Source: an uncultured Treponema sp.
GTDB lineage: Bacteria; Spirochaetota; Spirochaetia; Treponematales; Treponemataceae
Direction: 5' to 3'
NCBI RefSeq assembly: GCF_946187725.1
Contig: NZ_CAMHSK010000001.1
Span: forward strand, 124,001-188,000
Length of the DNA stretch: 64,000 nt
Below, piece after piece: positions 8,602 through 18,040 of the stretch. The stretch's first letter is position 1, and the number at the start of each line of letters is the position of its first letter. The position numbers and the translations under genes are program-made. The notes beneath the pieces were generated by a model. That model was not told the origin of the DNA and did not search any database. It saw nothing but the letters and a program-made list of their open reading frames with translations.

Positions 8602-9086
8602 TATTCATTACCTCCTACGAGTCTGAGGCATGTGTTGAAGATATCGATTGTGTCTCTGCCGGAAAGCTTCATGCCCGGATCAGCTTCGCCAGGAAGTATG
8701 CCTTTTGCTTTGAATTCCTTGAAAGCATAACGCTCTGAAGGGAAAAGACTGTAAAAAAGACCGCCTTTAATGTTCATTGTTTTGGCATATAGAAAGCAGA
8801 TTTGCCCTAAAGTGATTTCAGAATCGGCTGTGACAGAAGGTGAAAAACATCCTTTTGCTTTGGCCGCTTCAAATGCAGCGTTATCTTTTGAAGCGTTTCC
8901 TTCTGAGAATGTACCCAGTGATTCTTCTTCATTTATAAAATTGGCATAAAGTGCCGGTAAATATGCAGCTTGTGCACAAGTCGCTTTTTCTGATTTGATG
9001 ATTTTTGTCAACATCTCTGAACTTTGTGCAAAAACTGTGCAGCTGACGAAAAGAGCGATGACAAGACATGAAACACATTTCTTCAT
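8601..9086 (-). CDS. Small secreted protein, first gene of FecR operon
   Basis: 161 residues with a signal peptide (CVSCLVIALFVSCTVFAQ). No family recognised. The mature part is helical with a conserved-looking pattern (ATCAQAAYLPALYANF, ITLGQICFLYAKTMNI, GRDTIDIFNTCLRLV). The cysteine inside the hydrophobic region (LFVSC) could alternatively serve as a lipobox; AQS cleavage seems equally possible. A GAGG ribosome site precedes ATG 9086. It is divergent from the cyclase gene, with 104 bp between the two starts, so the intergenic region may control both directions. Confidence 0.65.
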   Translation of the reverse strand: MKKCVSCLVIALFVSCTVFAQSSEMLTKIIKSEKATCAQAAYLPALYANFINEEESLGTFSEGNASKDNAAFEAAKAKGCFSPSVTADSEITLGQICFLYAKTMNIKGGLFYSLFPSERYAFKEFKAKGILPGEADPGMKLSGRDTIDIFNTCLRLVGGNE

Positions 9087-9177
9087 ATCGCAAGAACTCC
9101 TCTAAAAAGTGGGCTGGAAAAATTCTTTTTAACAAAGAATTTATTAAGAAATAATTCAGCTATATTATAATCTGTGT

Positions 9178-9183
9178 TATAAT
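9178..9183 (+). promoter_or_regulatory. Cyclase -10 box abutting the start codon
   Basis: A perfect TATAAT ends 7 nt before ATG 9191 with no Shine-Dalgarno between, implying a leaderless transcript. The -35 region 17 nt upstream (TTCAGC) is weak. A second TATAAT lies about 13 nt further upstream at 9165-9170, so a short 5' leader from that box is an alternative. Confidence 0.45.
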
Positions 9184-9190
9184 ATTTGTC

Positions 9191-12079
9191 ATGGAAAAAA
9201 ACAAAAAAAACAGGAAAGATTCTAAAAAATCTCTTCCGCGAAAAGTGATTGCACTTCTGATTGTTGTATGCTCGGTTGCCTTCTGGTCTCTGGTTTGTGC
9301 CATTGGTGCCCTGCAAAAATTCGACTATCGAATTTACGATTTGCTTTTGGGATTCAAAAAAAGCCCGGATGTCAGAAAAGAAATTCTTTTTGTAGAAGCA
9401 GACGACGCTTCCATGAGCAACGATTCTTTTCAGGAGATGAAGACCTGGCCGTGGCCAAGGAACATTTTTGCCAGTGCGCTCATGCGTATGAAAGAATTCG
9501 GTGCATCTGCTGCTGTATTCGATATTGAGTACCTTGCTCCATCAAGTCTTGCTGTCAACGAGGATGCCATTATTGAGGCGGCCGCGAATTTTGACGGAAC
9601 AATGCCTGATTTTGATAAATTTGTCCGCGATAACGATGATTATTTTGCCCGTGCCATTCAATTTTTTGGAAATGCTTGGCTCACAATCAACACGATGGAC
9701 ATCAAAATAAAATACACCGATGAAGAAATCGATTATGTTAAAAAACGCTTCCTATATAATGTAGAAGATAAAGATGATTTGATTCTAAGGGATTTCAGAC
9801 AAGGCCGACTCGATAGTATAAAAACTTCTTTCATCGATAATTTCACTGGAGATAAACCTGACTGGGACAATCCTGAATTCCAGAATAAATATCTGATTGG
9901 TTTCTCTCCGACCATGCACAAATTCATCAGTCATGCTCAGGGTGCGGGATTTACAAATGTCATTATCGATATGGACGGAACCCGCCGCCGAATCGAACTT
10001 TTGAACAAAAAGGATGATGTGTATTCGGCACAGCTTGCCTTTTCACCGGTCTTGAGAATTCTCAATCCTAATAAAATCAGTCGCGAAAAAAAGTCTATTG
10101 AATTAAATAATTGCCGCAGTCTCGGTGGGCGAAACATTTCGATTCCGCTGGACGAAAACGGCAAAATGATAATCAACTGGCTTCACATCCCTTTCAACTA
10201 CTCTTTCAGACACGAAAGCATGTACTTCCTTGCACAACTTGATGAACTCGAGAAGAATATTGTTTCTGTTCTTGGCTCTTTGAATGGATTTTTGATTTCA
10301 GTCGATGCGGTAAAGGTCGATGGGCTTGAACTTGAACCTCTTCAATCTACTGCAATGATAAAATCTCTTGTTTCTGATTACAAAGACATCAATGACTATA
10401 AGGAATATCTTCTTGCAAACTGCGAAGGCTATGATGCAGAAGGAAAGGCAATCGGGGGTGGTGTTGATTATGCTGATTATGTTCAGTATTTCCAGGCCCG
10501 ACAGTCATTTTTTGATGGCGTAACCAAAGTTGCCGGAAAGAAGGGTGATGAAAATAATCCGCTTCTTGAAGAAATAAAGGAGCGTTTGCTTATATTGCCA
10601 ATTTCTTCTGAAGAGGCACAAGGGTATTATGAAGAGGTCGCAGGCCTTTTTGACACCTTGCAAAGTGAAAATGCCCTGTATAATTCGATTTTTACCGAAA
10701 AGAAAGCGGCTTATGCCAATTCATTCTGTATTCTCGGACACACGGCAAGTTCAACAACTGATTTGGGTACTACGCCTTTTGAACGAGCCTTCGCTAATGT
10801 CGGAACTCATGCCAATGTCTACAATACAATCATGAATCAGGATTTCATTTATCCTGTAAGCTGGATTTGGGGTGTTGTGATTGCGGCAATTTTCTCTATC
10901 GTTTTGATTGTTTTGCCAGCTGAAAAACGCGCGCGGGTTCAGAATACGACTGGTGTTGCGCTTGTCGTTCTGAGCCTTGTAATACCGCCATTTTTGATGG
11001 TTCTGTTCAGTCTTTACATTCCTGCTCTTTCAGCTATTTTGATTGCATTTACATCGTACCTTGCGATGACGATTTACCGATTCGCGACAAGTGAAAAAGA
11101 CAAGAAATTCCTTCAGACTACATTCGGTGCGTATGTTGCGCCTGCGGTCGTTGATCAAATCGTAAAGAATCCGGAACTTGCGAGCTTGGGTGGTAAAAGT
11201 GACAACCTTACGGCTCTCTTCTCAGATGTAAAAACTTTCTCCGGCTTCACTGAAGTCATTAACAACGAAGAAGGTGAAGACAAGGGTGCTGAACGACTGG
11301 TTGCCATTTTGAACGATTATCTTGGTGTTTTGAGTGACGCAATCATGGATAATAACGGCACAATCGATAAATATGTCGGTGATGAAATTGTCTCGTTCTT
11401 TGGAGCACCTGTCCACGATGACAACAATGCCTACGATGCCTGTGTTGCGGGTATCCGAATGTTGCAGGCTGAGCATCGTTTTAACGAAGAAAACAAAAAG
11501 CGTCTTCCAATCAATCCGGCAACAGGAGAGCCTTTCTATCTCCATTCGCGTGTTGGCTTGAACACTGGTAACATGGTTGTCGGTAACATGGGAACTGTAA
11601 AAAAATTGAACTACACAATCATGGGTAACAATGTAAACTTGGCCAGCCGTCTTGAAGGTACGAACAAAGTTTATGGCTCATGGATTATGTGTTCGGAAAG
11701 CACATGGAATGCGGCAAATCAGGGTGAGCATGAAGGCAAAATCGTGGCGAGAAAACTTGACTGTGTTCGTGTTGTCAATGTCAAAAAACCGGTCGGAATC
11801 TATTCGATTATCGGTTTGCGTGATGAACTTAGTGACAAGCGAATTCAGGCAACGGACTTGTTCAACGAGGGCATGAAATGGTACTTAAAAGGAATCGATA
11901 CTCCGGAAGAACCGAAAGATATTGAAGATTTGAAAAAAGCCTATGCCCTTTACAAGCAGGCCGATGAATTGTACCCCCAGGACGAAAGCTCAAAGGTCTT
12001 CATGGAACGCTGCGTGGACTTCATTAAGAACGGCGTACCTAAAATTTGGGACGGCGTATACACGATGAAATCTAAATAG
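9191..12079 (+). CDS. CHASE2-domain adenylate/guanylate cyclase
   Basis: 962 residues: a membrane segment at about 16-40, a large extracytoplasmic CHASE2 sensor (about 45-545), three membrane segments at about 555-640 and a class III nucleotide cyclase domain (about 660-870), then a helical TPR-like tail. The catalytic core is intact: metal-binding Asp in ALFSDVKTFSGFTE and in KYVGDEIVSFFGAP, and the YTIMGNNVNLASRLEGTNK segment carrying the transition-state Asn/Arg. The Lys in KYVGDE fits purine recognition; cAMP is the likelier product but cGMP cannot be excluded. It is divergent from an operon encoding a FecR-domain protein, a recurring partner of CHASE2 sensors. The likely job is converting an envelope signal into a cyclic nucleotide. 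Confidence 0.92.
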   Translation: MEKNKKNRKDSKKSLPRKVIALLIVVCSVAFWSLVCAIGALQKFDYRIYDLLLGFKKSPDVRKEILFVEADDASMSNDSFQEMKTWPWPRNIFASALMRMKEFGASAAVFDIEYLAPSSLAVNEDAIIEAAANFDGTMPDFDKFVRDNDDYFARAIQFFGNAWLTINTMDIKIKYTDEEIDYVKKRFLYNVEDKDDLILRDFRQGRLDSIKTSFIDNFTGDKPDWDNPEFQNKYLIGFSPTMHKFISHAQGAGFTNVIIDMDGTRRRIELLNKKDDVYSAQLAFSPVLRILNPNKISREKKSIELNNCRSLGGRNISIPLDENGKMIINWLHIPFNYSFRHESMYFLAQLDELEKNIVSVLGSLNGFLISVDAVKVDGLELEPLQSTAMIKSLVSDYKDINDYKEYLLANCEGYDAEGKAIGGGVDYADYVQYFQARQSFFDGVTKVAGKKGDENNPLLEEIKERLLILPISSEEAQGYYEEVAGLFDTLQSENALYNSIFTEKKAAYANSFCILGHTASSTTDLGTTPFERAFANVGTHANVYNTIMNQDFIYPVSWIWGVVIAAIFSIVLIVLPAEKRARVQNTTGVALVVLSLVIPPFLMVLFSLYIPALSAILIAFTSYLAMTIYRFATSEKDKKFLQTTFGAYVAPAVVDQIVKNPELASLGGKSDNLTALFSDVKTFSGFTEVINNEEGEDKGAERLVAILNDYLGVLSDAIMDNNGTIDKYVGDEIVSFFGAPVHDDNNAYDACVAGIRMLQAEHRFNEENKKRLPINPATGEPFYLHSRVGLNTGNMVVGNMGTVKKLNYTIMGNNVNLASRLEGTNKVYGSWIMCSESTWNAANQGEHEGKIVARKLDCVRVVNVKKPVGIYSIIGLRDELSDKRIQATDLFNEGMKWYLKGIDTPEEPKDIEDLKKAYALYKQADELYPQDESSKVFMERCVDFIKNGVPKIWDGVYTMKSK

Positions 12080-12082
12080 GTT

Positions 12083-12272
12083 AAATGTCGAGTTTTGTTA
12101 CACTGACATTGCAAAAATGGGGCACTACCAGAAAAGAGACTGTTGTTCAACACGGTTGCGCGTAATAGGTATCTGACTCGCTAACGCTCGCACGCGCAAA
12201 GTGTTTCACAACAGCCCTGCTTTTCTTCCCGTGCCCCATTTTTGATATTACTGTCAAGCAAACTCGACATTT
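12083..12272. repeat. Foldback element A (13-bp perfect terminal inverted repeats)
   Basis: A 190-bp unit ending in perfect inverted repeats AAATGTCGAGTTT / AAACTCGACATTT. The pairing continues imperfectly inward: about 40 nt on each side match (through TTGCAAAAATGGGGCAC on the left and GTGCCCCATTTTTGATA on the right), followed by further pairing in the interior (GTTGTTCAACAC with GTGTTTCACAAC; TTGCGCGT with ACGCGCAA). It encodes nothing convincing. It lies immediately after the cyclase stop codon. Confidence 0.75.
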
Positions 12273-12301
12273 TTCTATTCTATGCTCATAAAACCGTCTA
12301 A

Positions 12302-12512
12302 TGACGAGTTTTGAATTGGTCAGGTATTGCAAAAAACGGCGCGAGGGAGCGAAACGGCTTACGAAAACACTCGTTTTGTGCTGCCGCGCAAGCGGCAAAT
12401 GTATATAGTTACAAGCACAAAACGCGTGTAGCAGGCTAGCCTGCGGTTTCGATAAGCCGTTATCACGACTGGGAGCCGTTTTTATGCAGTCAGTAAATTT
12501 CAAAACTCGACA
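12302..12512. repeat. Foldback element B, same family as A
   Basis: A second foldback unit of about 211 bp, 29 bp after element A. Its ends (TGACGAGTTTTGAA / TTCAAAACTCGACA) match each other with one mismatch and match the TGTCGAGTTTTG end of A. The next 25 nt (GTCAGGTATTGCAAAAAACGGC on the left) also resemble A's arms. The interior differs from A and is nested: ACGGCTTACGAAAAC pairs with GGTTTCGATAAGCCGT, TTTTGTGCT with AGCACAAAA, and GCCGCGCAAGCGGC forms a tip hairpin. Together A and B fill the 507-bp gap between the cyclase and tolC; the last 70 bp hold the tolC promoter. Confidence 0.75.
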
Positions 12513-12550
12513 GAGAGTCTAAATAATTTTTTGTTAATAACAACTTTTTT

Positions 12551-12580
12551 TTGAAACCTGTTTATATTCGCCGATATTAT
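12551..12580 (+). promoter_or_regulatory. Efflux operon promoter (leaderless type)
   Basis: TTGAAA (12551-12556), 18-nt spacer, TATTAT (12575-12580), then 6 nt to ATG 12587 with no Shine-Dalgarno. The position rules out the upstream TTG at 12551 as the translational start, since that codon is part of the -35 box. Confidence 0.55.
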
Positions 12581-12586
12581 TATAGT

Positions 12587-13885
12587 ATGAATAAAACTAT
12601 AATGATGTCGGCGATTTTCTTTTTGTGTTTTGCACCGACATTCACCCAAACTGATAGAACACTTTCTGTTGAAGATGCAGTAAAACTTGCAAAAGAAAAT
12701 AATGTTTCAATCGCCCGTGGAAAAATCACCCTTGAGGCGGCCGAAAGAGCAAAAAATCATTCATGGAACAGCATAAGCCCAAGCGCGAGCGTTTCTGCTT
12801 CTTCTGCAATTCCAATTGACGCTCTGAGCGACACAAAATCAAATTACACGGCGAGTTTCGGTCTTTCTGCGACTGTTTCTCTTTCTTTGAGCGCAAATCT
12901 TTTTACTTCAATGAATGCGGCAAAAATCAATTATGAGTCGGGAAAACTGACTTTTGATGATGCCGTAAAATCTGTGGAACTGAGCGTTCGTGAAGCATTT
13001 TACGGACTTCTGTACGAAAAAGAAAACATCACTCTGCAAGAAAAGAACCTTGAAATGGCAAAAAATCAGTACGATAACAATCTTGCCAAATACAATCAGG
13101 GGCGGCTGAGCGAAATCGATGTTCTTTCCGCAGAAGTCAATTACAAGAGCAAAATTCCGACGGTTGAAAGCGCAAGGACTACTTTTCAGAATGATTTAGC
13201 TTCGTTCAAGCAGACGCTTGGCCTCAAACTGGATGACAGAATTGAACTTGAAGGATCCCTTGATGACCTGATTAATCTTAACGAAATTTCTGTTGATATA
13301 AAAACTGTGCAGTCTTCTTCTATTATATTGCTTGAAAACAAGATTGCCAGCGCAAAGAATTCCGTTCTGGAAAAAAGATTTTCTGCTTTTGCACCGAGCC
13401 TGAGTGCTAATTTTACATGGAGGGACCAGAACTGGTATGCGGGCTATGAAGGAACTGCTCCTGATGCCACAAAATCCGCTTCCCTCTCGCTTTCGGCTAC
13501 GATTCCGCTTGATGGCGTTCTTCCGTGGTCCAGCAAAAATGACGCGATTGACAGTGCAAAAGACACGCTTTCAGATCTTGAACTTCAGCTCGACAACGAA
13601 AAGAAAAATCTAGTGCGCACGGTACAGTCAAGTCTGCGCTCTATTAAGCAGAGTCAGGAATCAATCAAATACAAGCAGGCGAATGTGACTCTTGCTCAAA
13701 AAACTTACGATATGACGACAGAAGCCTACAATCGGGGAACAAAGGATTTGCTCACATTGCAGAATGCGAACACATCACTTTTGAATGCGCAGGTCACGCT
13801 AAAGAGCGAAACCCTCACGCTGATTAAGGCAATTCTGAAACTTGAAAATACGATAGGTCTGCCTTTTGGTACGCTTGGAAAATAA
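12587..13885 (+). CDS. TolC family outer-membrane efflux protein
   Basis: 432 residues from ATG 12587 with a signal peptide (MMSAIFFLCFAPTFTQ). Two repeated outer-membrane-efflux-protein units are visible: SVEDAVKLAKENNVSIARGK begins the first, and long heptad helices follow (MAKNQYDNNLAKYNQGRLSE and, in the second half, LAQKTYDMTTEAYNRGTKD with the matching helix-turn). It would form the trimeric channel of the tripartite pump whose adaptor and RND permease follow directly. Length is at the short end of the family. Starting at 12587 removes a 12-residue extension lying over the promoter. Confidence 0.9.
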   Translation: MNKTIMMSAIFFLCFAPTFTQTDRTLSVEDAVKLAKENNVSIARGKITLEAAERAKNHSWNSISPSASVSASSAIPIDALSDTKSNYTASFGLSATVSLSLSANLFTSMNAAKINYESGKLTFDDAVKSVELSVREAFYGLLYEKENITLQEKNLEMAKNQYDNNLAKYNQGRLSEIDVLSAEVNYKSKIPTVESARTTFQNDLASFKQTLGLKLDDRIELEGSLDDLINLNEISVDIKTVQSSSIILLENKIASAKNSVLEKRFSAFAPSLSANFTWRDQNWYAGYEGTAPDATKSASLSLSATIPLDGVLPWSSKNDAIDSAKDTLSDLELQLDNEKKNLVRTVQSSLRSIKQSQESIKYKQANVTLAQKTYDMTTEAYNRGTKDLLTLQNANTSLLNAQVTLKSETLTLIKAILKLENTIGLPFGTLGK

Positions 13886-13915
13886 AATCAAAAACTGTGG
13901 ATATAAGGATTATAT

Positions 13916-14911
13916 ATGGAAGAAAATTCAAAAAACACGAAAGTAAAATCTAAAAAATCGATGATTGTTGTTGCGGCGACTCTTGCGTTGCTTGCACTTT
14001 GCGTTATTGTGGCGAAAAAACAGTCTGGGGCAAATCAAGGACCAGGTGGAATGAAACGCGGTCGTGGCGGCGGAAATACTGTTGTATCTGTTAAAACCCA
14101 GATTCTTGAAAAGACAACTCTTCACGGCTACATTTCAACGAACGGTGAAATTGAAAGCCAAAATTCGGTAAATGTTTTCCCTGATGTCTCTGGAAAAGTC
14201 ATGGAAACTCGCGTAATGCTTGGTTCACCTGTAAAACGAGGCGACATAATCGCATACATTGATCCAAGTGCTCCAGGTCAGTATTACAAGCAGAGTCCGG
14301 TCTACGCACCAATCTCAGGAAGCATCATTTCGACTCCGCTTAAAAATGGCACGACTGTTTCGACAAACACTACAATTGCAATTGTTGGTGATATTGCGAA
14401 TTTGCAGGTGAGTGCGAATATTCCCGAACGATATGTTGCGGTCTTGAAAACAGGTCTCAAGGCGGATGTTTCTGTTCAGGCTTATCCTGATGTCGTATTC
14501 AAGGCAACTGTCACGAGGGTAAGCCCTGTTGTTGACACCACAAGCCGTACTAAAGAAGTGATTCTGCTTTTTGACGGTCAGGATGAACGAATCAACGCAG
14601 GTATGTTCGGAAAGGTTAAACTGTTTACGGAAGATTATACGGGTGAAGTCGTTATGCCGGTTGATTCGCTTGTGCAGAACGGTGATGAATATTTTGCCTA
14701 TGTTGTGAATGAAGATTCCACGGTCTCAAAGCGCAAAGTTACGCTTGGCAATTCAGTTGACGGAATCGTGCAGATTTTGAGCGGCGTAAATGAAGGAGAG
14801 AGAGTTGTCGTTCAGGGACAGACATCGCTTGGAGACGGTTCGAAAGTTCAGGATATTACGAATGGTGTTGCCAACAAAGCTGAAAGCGTGAAGCCAGAGA
14901 AAAAGGAATAG
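13916..14911 (+). CDS. RND efflux periplasmic adaptor (membrane fusion protein)
   Basis: 331 residues. One N-terminal membrane anchor (MIVVAATLALLALCVIVAKK), then a lipoyl/barrel-sandwich domain (GYISTNGEIESQNSVNVFPD through the VYAPISGSIISTPLKNGTTV half), a beta-barrel domain (AKVTRVSPVVD equivalent here FKATVTRVSPVVD) and a membrane-proximal domain (VQNGDEYFAYVV, GVNEGERVVVQG). The helical hairpin normally between the lipoyl halves is very short, typical of HlyD/AcrA relatives with reduced hairpins. It bridges the RND pump and TolC. It sits 30 bp after tolC and 3 bp before the permease; its ribosome site is AAGG. Confidence 0.93.
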   Translation: MEENSKNTKVKSKKSMIVVAATLALLALCVIVAKKQSGANQGPGGMKRGRGGGNTVVSVKTQILEKTTLHGYISTNGEIESQNSVNVFPDVSGKVMETRVMLGSPVKRGDIIAYIDPSAPGQYYKQSPVYAPISGSIISTPLKNGTTVSTNTTIAIVGDIANLQVSANIPERYVAVLKTGLKADVSVQAYPDVVFKATVTRVSPVVDTTSRTKEVILLFDGQDERINAGMFGKVKLFTEDYTGEVVMPVDSLVQNGDEYFAYVVNEDSTVSKRKVTLGNSVDGIVQILSGVNEGERVVVQGQTSLGDGSKVQDITNGVANKAESVKPEKKE

Positions 14912-14914
14912 CTT

Positions 14915-17900
14915 ATGAGCATATCAAAGAAAACACTCGATCACCCGGTGCTTACGCTGATTGTGTTTGTGCTGCTTTTGATTATGGGATTGTTCACGCT
15001 TAAAAATGTTGCAATCAGCTTGATGCCGGATGTGGATTCTCCGTATATTACGGTGCGCACTTCCTATACGAACGCTGGCCCTGAATCTGTTGAAAAATCC
15101 GTGACTAAAGTTCTCGAAGGCCAGCTTGTTTCGGTCAGCGGACTCAAAAATCTCACTTCAACATCATCTTCTGGTTCTTCTTCAATTTCGCTTGAATTCA
15201 ATTACGGTACAGACTTGGATGCTGCTACGAACGATATTCGCGATAAAATCAGCCGTGTCACAAGGAATTTGCCGAGTGATGCGGGCAGTCCGACTATTTT
15301 CAAAATGGATTCTGATTCCATGCCGATTATGCGAATTGCGGTTCGAGGAAACCGTTCAAACGACGACTTAAAGCAGATTGCCGAAGACCAGATTATTGAC
15401 CTTTTTGAGCAGGTTGATGGCGTGGCAGAAGCAAGTGTTTCGGGCGGTCGTACAAAAATCGTTCGCGTGGACATTTCTCAGAACAGGCTTGCGGCTTACG
15501 GTCTTACAATGGCGAATGTGTATTCGGCACTGGGAAAGCAAAATTTGGAGCTTGGCGGCGGAAAAATCACTGAAGGTACACACGATTATACAATCCGTAC
15601 TGTAGGTGAATTTTCGAGCATCGATGAAGTTAATGACACAATCATTACGACTCTCAATGGTTACGGTGTAAAATTGAGCGACATCGGAACAGCTTATCTT
15701 GGTTATAAAGATAAATCGAGCGAAGTCTACATCAACGGTCAGCCGGGCATTTATGTGAGCATTACAAAGCAGTCAGGAAAAAACACCGTCACAGTCGCAA
15801 AGGCGGCACGCGAAAAAATGGCCGAAATTCAGGAAATTCTGCCAAGTGACATGCGGCTTGAAATTATCCGCGATTCTTCCACTTCAATCAACGACACGAT
15901 TAACACGCTGATTGAATCCGCATACACTGGTCTTATTCTTGCGGTAATCATTTTGTTCCTCTTCTTAAAGTCGGGCAAATCTACAATGATTATTGCAATT
16001 TCAATTCCGCTTTCTATTGTAATTACTCTTCTCTGCATGAATTTTGCCGGAATCACGCTCAACATGATGACTTTGACCGGTCTTATTCTGGGCGTTGGAA
16101 TGATAGTTGACGCTTCAATCGTTATGATTGAAAACATCTATGTTTACCGAAGCCGCGGTGCCAAGCCTAAAGTCGCGGCGGTTCTTGGTTCTCAGGAAAT
16201 GGTCATGTCGGTCATTTCTGGCAACCTCACAACAATCTGCGTATTTGTTCCATTCCTTTTTTTCATTAAGAATTTGGGCATGATGGGGCAGATGTTCAAA
16301 GGAATCATCTTTACGGTCGTAATCGCACTGGTTTCATCACTTTTTGTAGCGATTTTCCTTGTTCCGGTTCTTGCGGGTAAATTCTTTCCGCTTACAAACC
16401 GAAAGGAAAAACCGGTCAGCTTTAAGCCTCTCCGAAGATTCTACGAGCTGCTTGAAATCCCGCTCGTAAAGCTCACTGGTGTTTACCGAAAAGCCCTGAA
16501 TGCGGCACTTTCGCACAGGCTTGTTACTTGCATTGTCTGCGTGAGCGTTCTTTTGATGTCTATTGTCTTTATTCCGACATTGCGTATTCAGATGATGACA
16601 GGCGGCGGTGATGACAGCGTTACGATGAATCTCACCATGCCAATCGGAACGACTTTAAGTGAAACTACGGCCGTGCTCAAAACTTTCGAACGGATTTGTG
16701 AAGAAGAAATCAAGGGTTATACAACACTGATTACATCGATTGGAACTGGTGGCGGAAACACCTCTTACAAAGGTTCAATTCAAATCAACTTGCCGTCTTC
16801 CGATGAACAGATTGATACAGCTGAATCGATTCAGAAAAAGCTTCGTGCTCATTTCGGTGATTTTACTGATGCACGCTTTTCTTTCTCGCAGGGCTATATG
16901 CGTCAGATGACAGGCTCATCATTTAAACTTAAAATTCGCTCTGACGATTTGGATTCGGCTCTCAAAGTTGCTTCTCAGGTACGGGGCGTAATGGAATCAA
17001 TTCCTGACATTGGTGAAGTTTCGATTGATACCGAAGAGGGGCTCCCGGAAGTTGAGATCGAAATCGACAGACAGCGAGCCTATTCCTTTGGCGTTGATGT
17101 AACTACTGTTGCAAAAGAAATCAATTACGCGATTAACGGTGTAACTGCAACGACTTACAGACAGGACGGAAAAGAGTACAGCATGATTTTGATGTACCAG
17201 AAAGGCGACCGACAGAGCGTTGCTGATTTGGAACAGATTTATGTTAACGGTTCAAAAGGCAAGGTCAGCGTGGCGAATTTCGCAAAAGTCGTCAAAGGTT
17301 TGGGGCCTGTTTCAATCCGGAGGGCGAATCAGACTCGTGTCGTAACGGTAAGCGCAGATAATAACGGAAAGCGCAATGATTATGAAGTTGAATCTGATAT
17401 AAAAGAAGGAATTGCATCAACATTCATTATTCCTGATGGAGTTACGATTTCTTACGAAGGCAACTGGAAGGATACGCAGGAGCAGGGGCAGGTTTACGGT
17501 CTCATAATTCTGATGGCGATTCTTCTCGTCTTTGGAGTCATGGCCGGTACATACGAAAGTTTCAAGGCACCGTTCATCAATTTGATGACAATTCCATTCC
17601 TTATCATTGGCGTTGTTTTTGTTTACAAATTGACAGGACAGGCATTCAGCATGATGAGTGCAGTCGGTTTGATTATGCTTGTCGGAATCGTTGTAAATAA
17701 CGGAATCATTCTTGTTGATTACACGAATCTTTTGATTGACCGTGGCTACAAGATGAAAGAGGCCTGCCTTGAAGCCGGAGCAAGCCGTTTGCGCCCGGTT
17801 CTTATGACCACGCTCACCACGATTCTTGGCATGATTCCGATGTGCTTTGCGACAAGCGGAAGTGCTGGCATGGTTCAGCCAATCGGTGTTGCTGTAGCGG

Positions 17901-18034
17901 GCGGACTGACAAGCTCAACCTTCATTACGCTTTTCTTTATCCCTGTTTTGTATTCTTTGATGATGAAAGAACGAAAGCAAAACAAGTCAAAGATAAAGAT
18001 TTTGCTTACAGAAGACAACAATCATAAGGATTAG
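14915..18034 (+). CDS. RND family efflux transporter permease (HAE1-like)
   Basis: 1039 residues with the classical two-fold RND layout: membrane segment 1, a large periplasmic loop, six segments, then the same again. TM1 begins TLIVFVLLLIMGLFTLK; the TM4 region carries GMIVDASIVMIENIY, the proton-relay position with one Asp (the AcrB DD pair is DA here, as in many HAE1-like pumps outside Proteobacteria). The late motif GIVVNNGIILVDYTN is in TM10. Substrates cannot be read from sequence; drug, bile-salt or lipid export are options. It is co-transcribed with tolC, the adaptor and the PG0541-type gene 6 bp downstream. Confidence 0.95.
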   Translation: MSISKKTLDHPVLTLIVFVLLLIMGLFTLKNVAISLMPDVDSPYITVRTSYTNAGPESVEKSVTKVLEGQLVSVSGLKNLTSTSSSGSSSISLEFNYGTDLDAATNDIRDKISRVTRNLPSDAGSPTIFKMDSDSMPIMRIAVRGNRSNDDLKQIAEDQIIDLFEQVDGVAEASVSGGRTKIVRVDISQNRLAAYGLTMANVYSALGKQNLELGGGKITEGTHDYTIRTVGEFSSIDEVNDTIITTLNGYGVKLSDIGTAYLGYKDKSSEVYINGQPGIYVSITKQSGKNTVTVAKAAREKMAEIQEILPSDMRLEIIRDSSTSINDTINTLIESAYTGLILAVIILFLFLKSGKSTMIIAISIPLSIVITLLCMNFAGITLNMMTLTGLILGVGMIVDASIVMIENIYVYRSRGAKPKVAAVLGSQEMVMSVISGNLTTICVFVPFLFFIKNLGMMGQMFKGIIFTVVIALVSSLFVAIFLVPVLAGKFFPLTNRKEKPVSFKPLRRFYELLEIPLVKLTGVYRKALNAALSHRLVTCIVCVSVLLMSIVFIPTLRIQMMTGGGDDSVTMNLTMPIGTTLSETTAVLKTFERICEEEIKGYTTLITSIGTGGGNTSYKGSIQINLPSSDEQIDTAESIQKKLRAHFGDFTDARFSFSQGYMRQMTGSSFKLKIRSDDLDSALKVASQVRGVMESIPDIGEVSIDTEEGLPEVEIEIDRQRAYSFGVDVTTVAKEINYAINGVTATTYRQDGKEYSMILMYQKGDRQSVADLEQIYVNGSKGKVSVANFAKVVKGLGPVSIRRANQTRVVTVSADNNGKRNDYEVESDIKEGIASTFIIPDGVTISYEGNWKDTQEQGQVYGLIILMAILLVFGVMAGTYESFKAPFINLMTIPFLIIGVVFVYKLTGQAFSMMSAVGLIMLVGIVVNNGIILVDYTNLLIDRGYKMKEACLEAGASRLRPVLMTTLTTILGMIPMCFATSGSAGMVQPIGVAVAGGLTSSTFITLFFIPVLYSLMMKERKQNKSKIKILLTEDNNHKD

Positions 18035-18040
18035 ATTATT

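Noticed and set aside
12147-12503. Minus-strand open frame of 118 codons across the foldback elements
   Set aside because: It runs through both palindromic units, has no ribosome site and a Cys/His/Arg-rich composition expected of a random frame.
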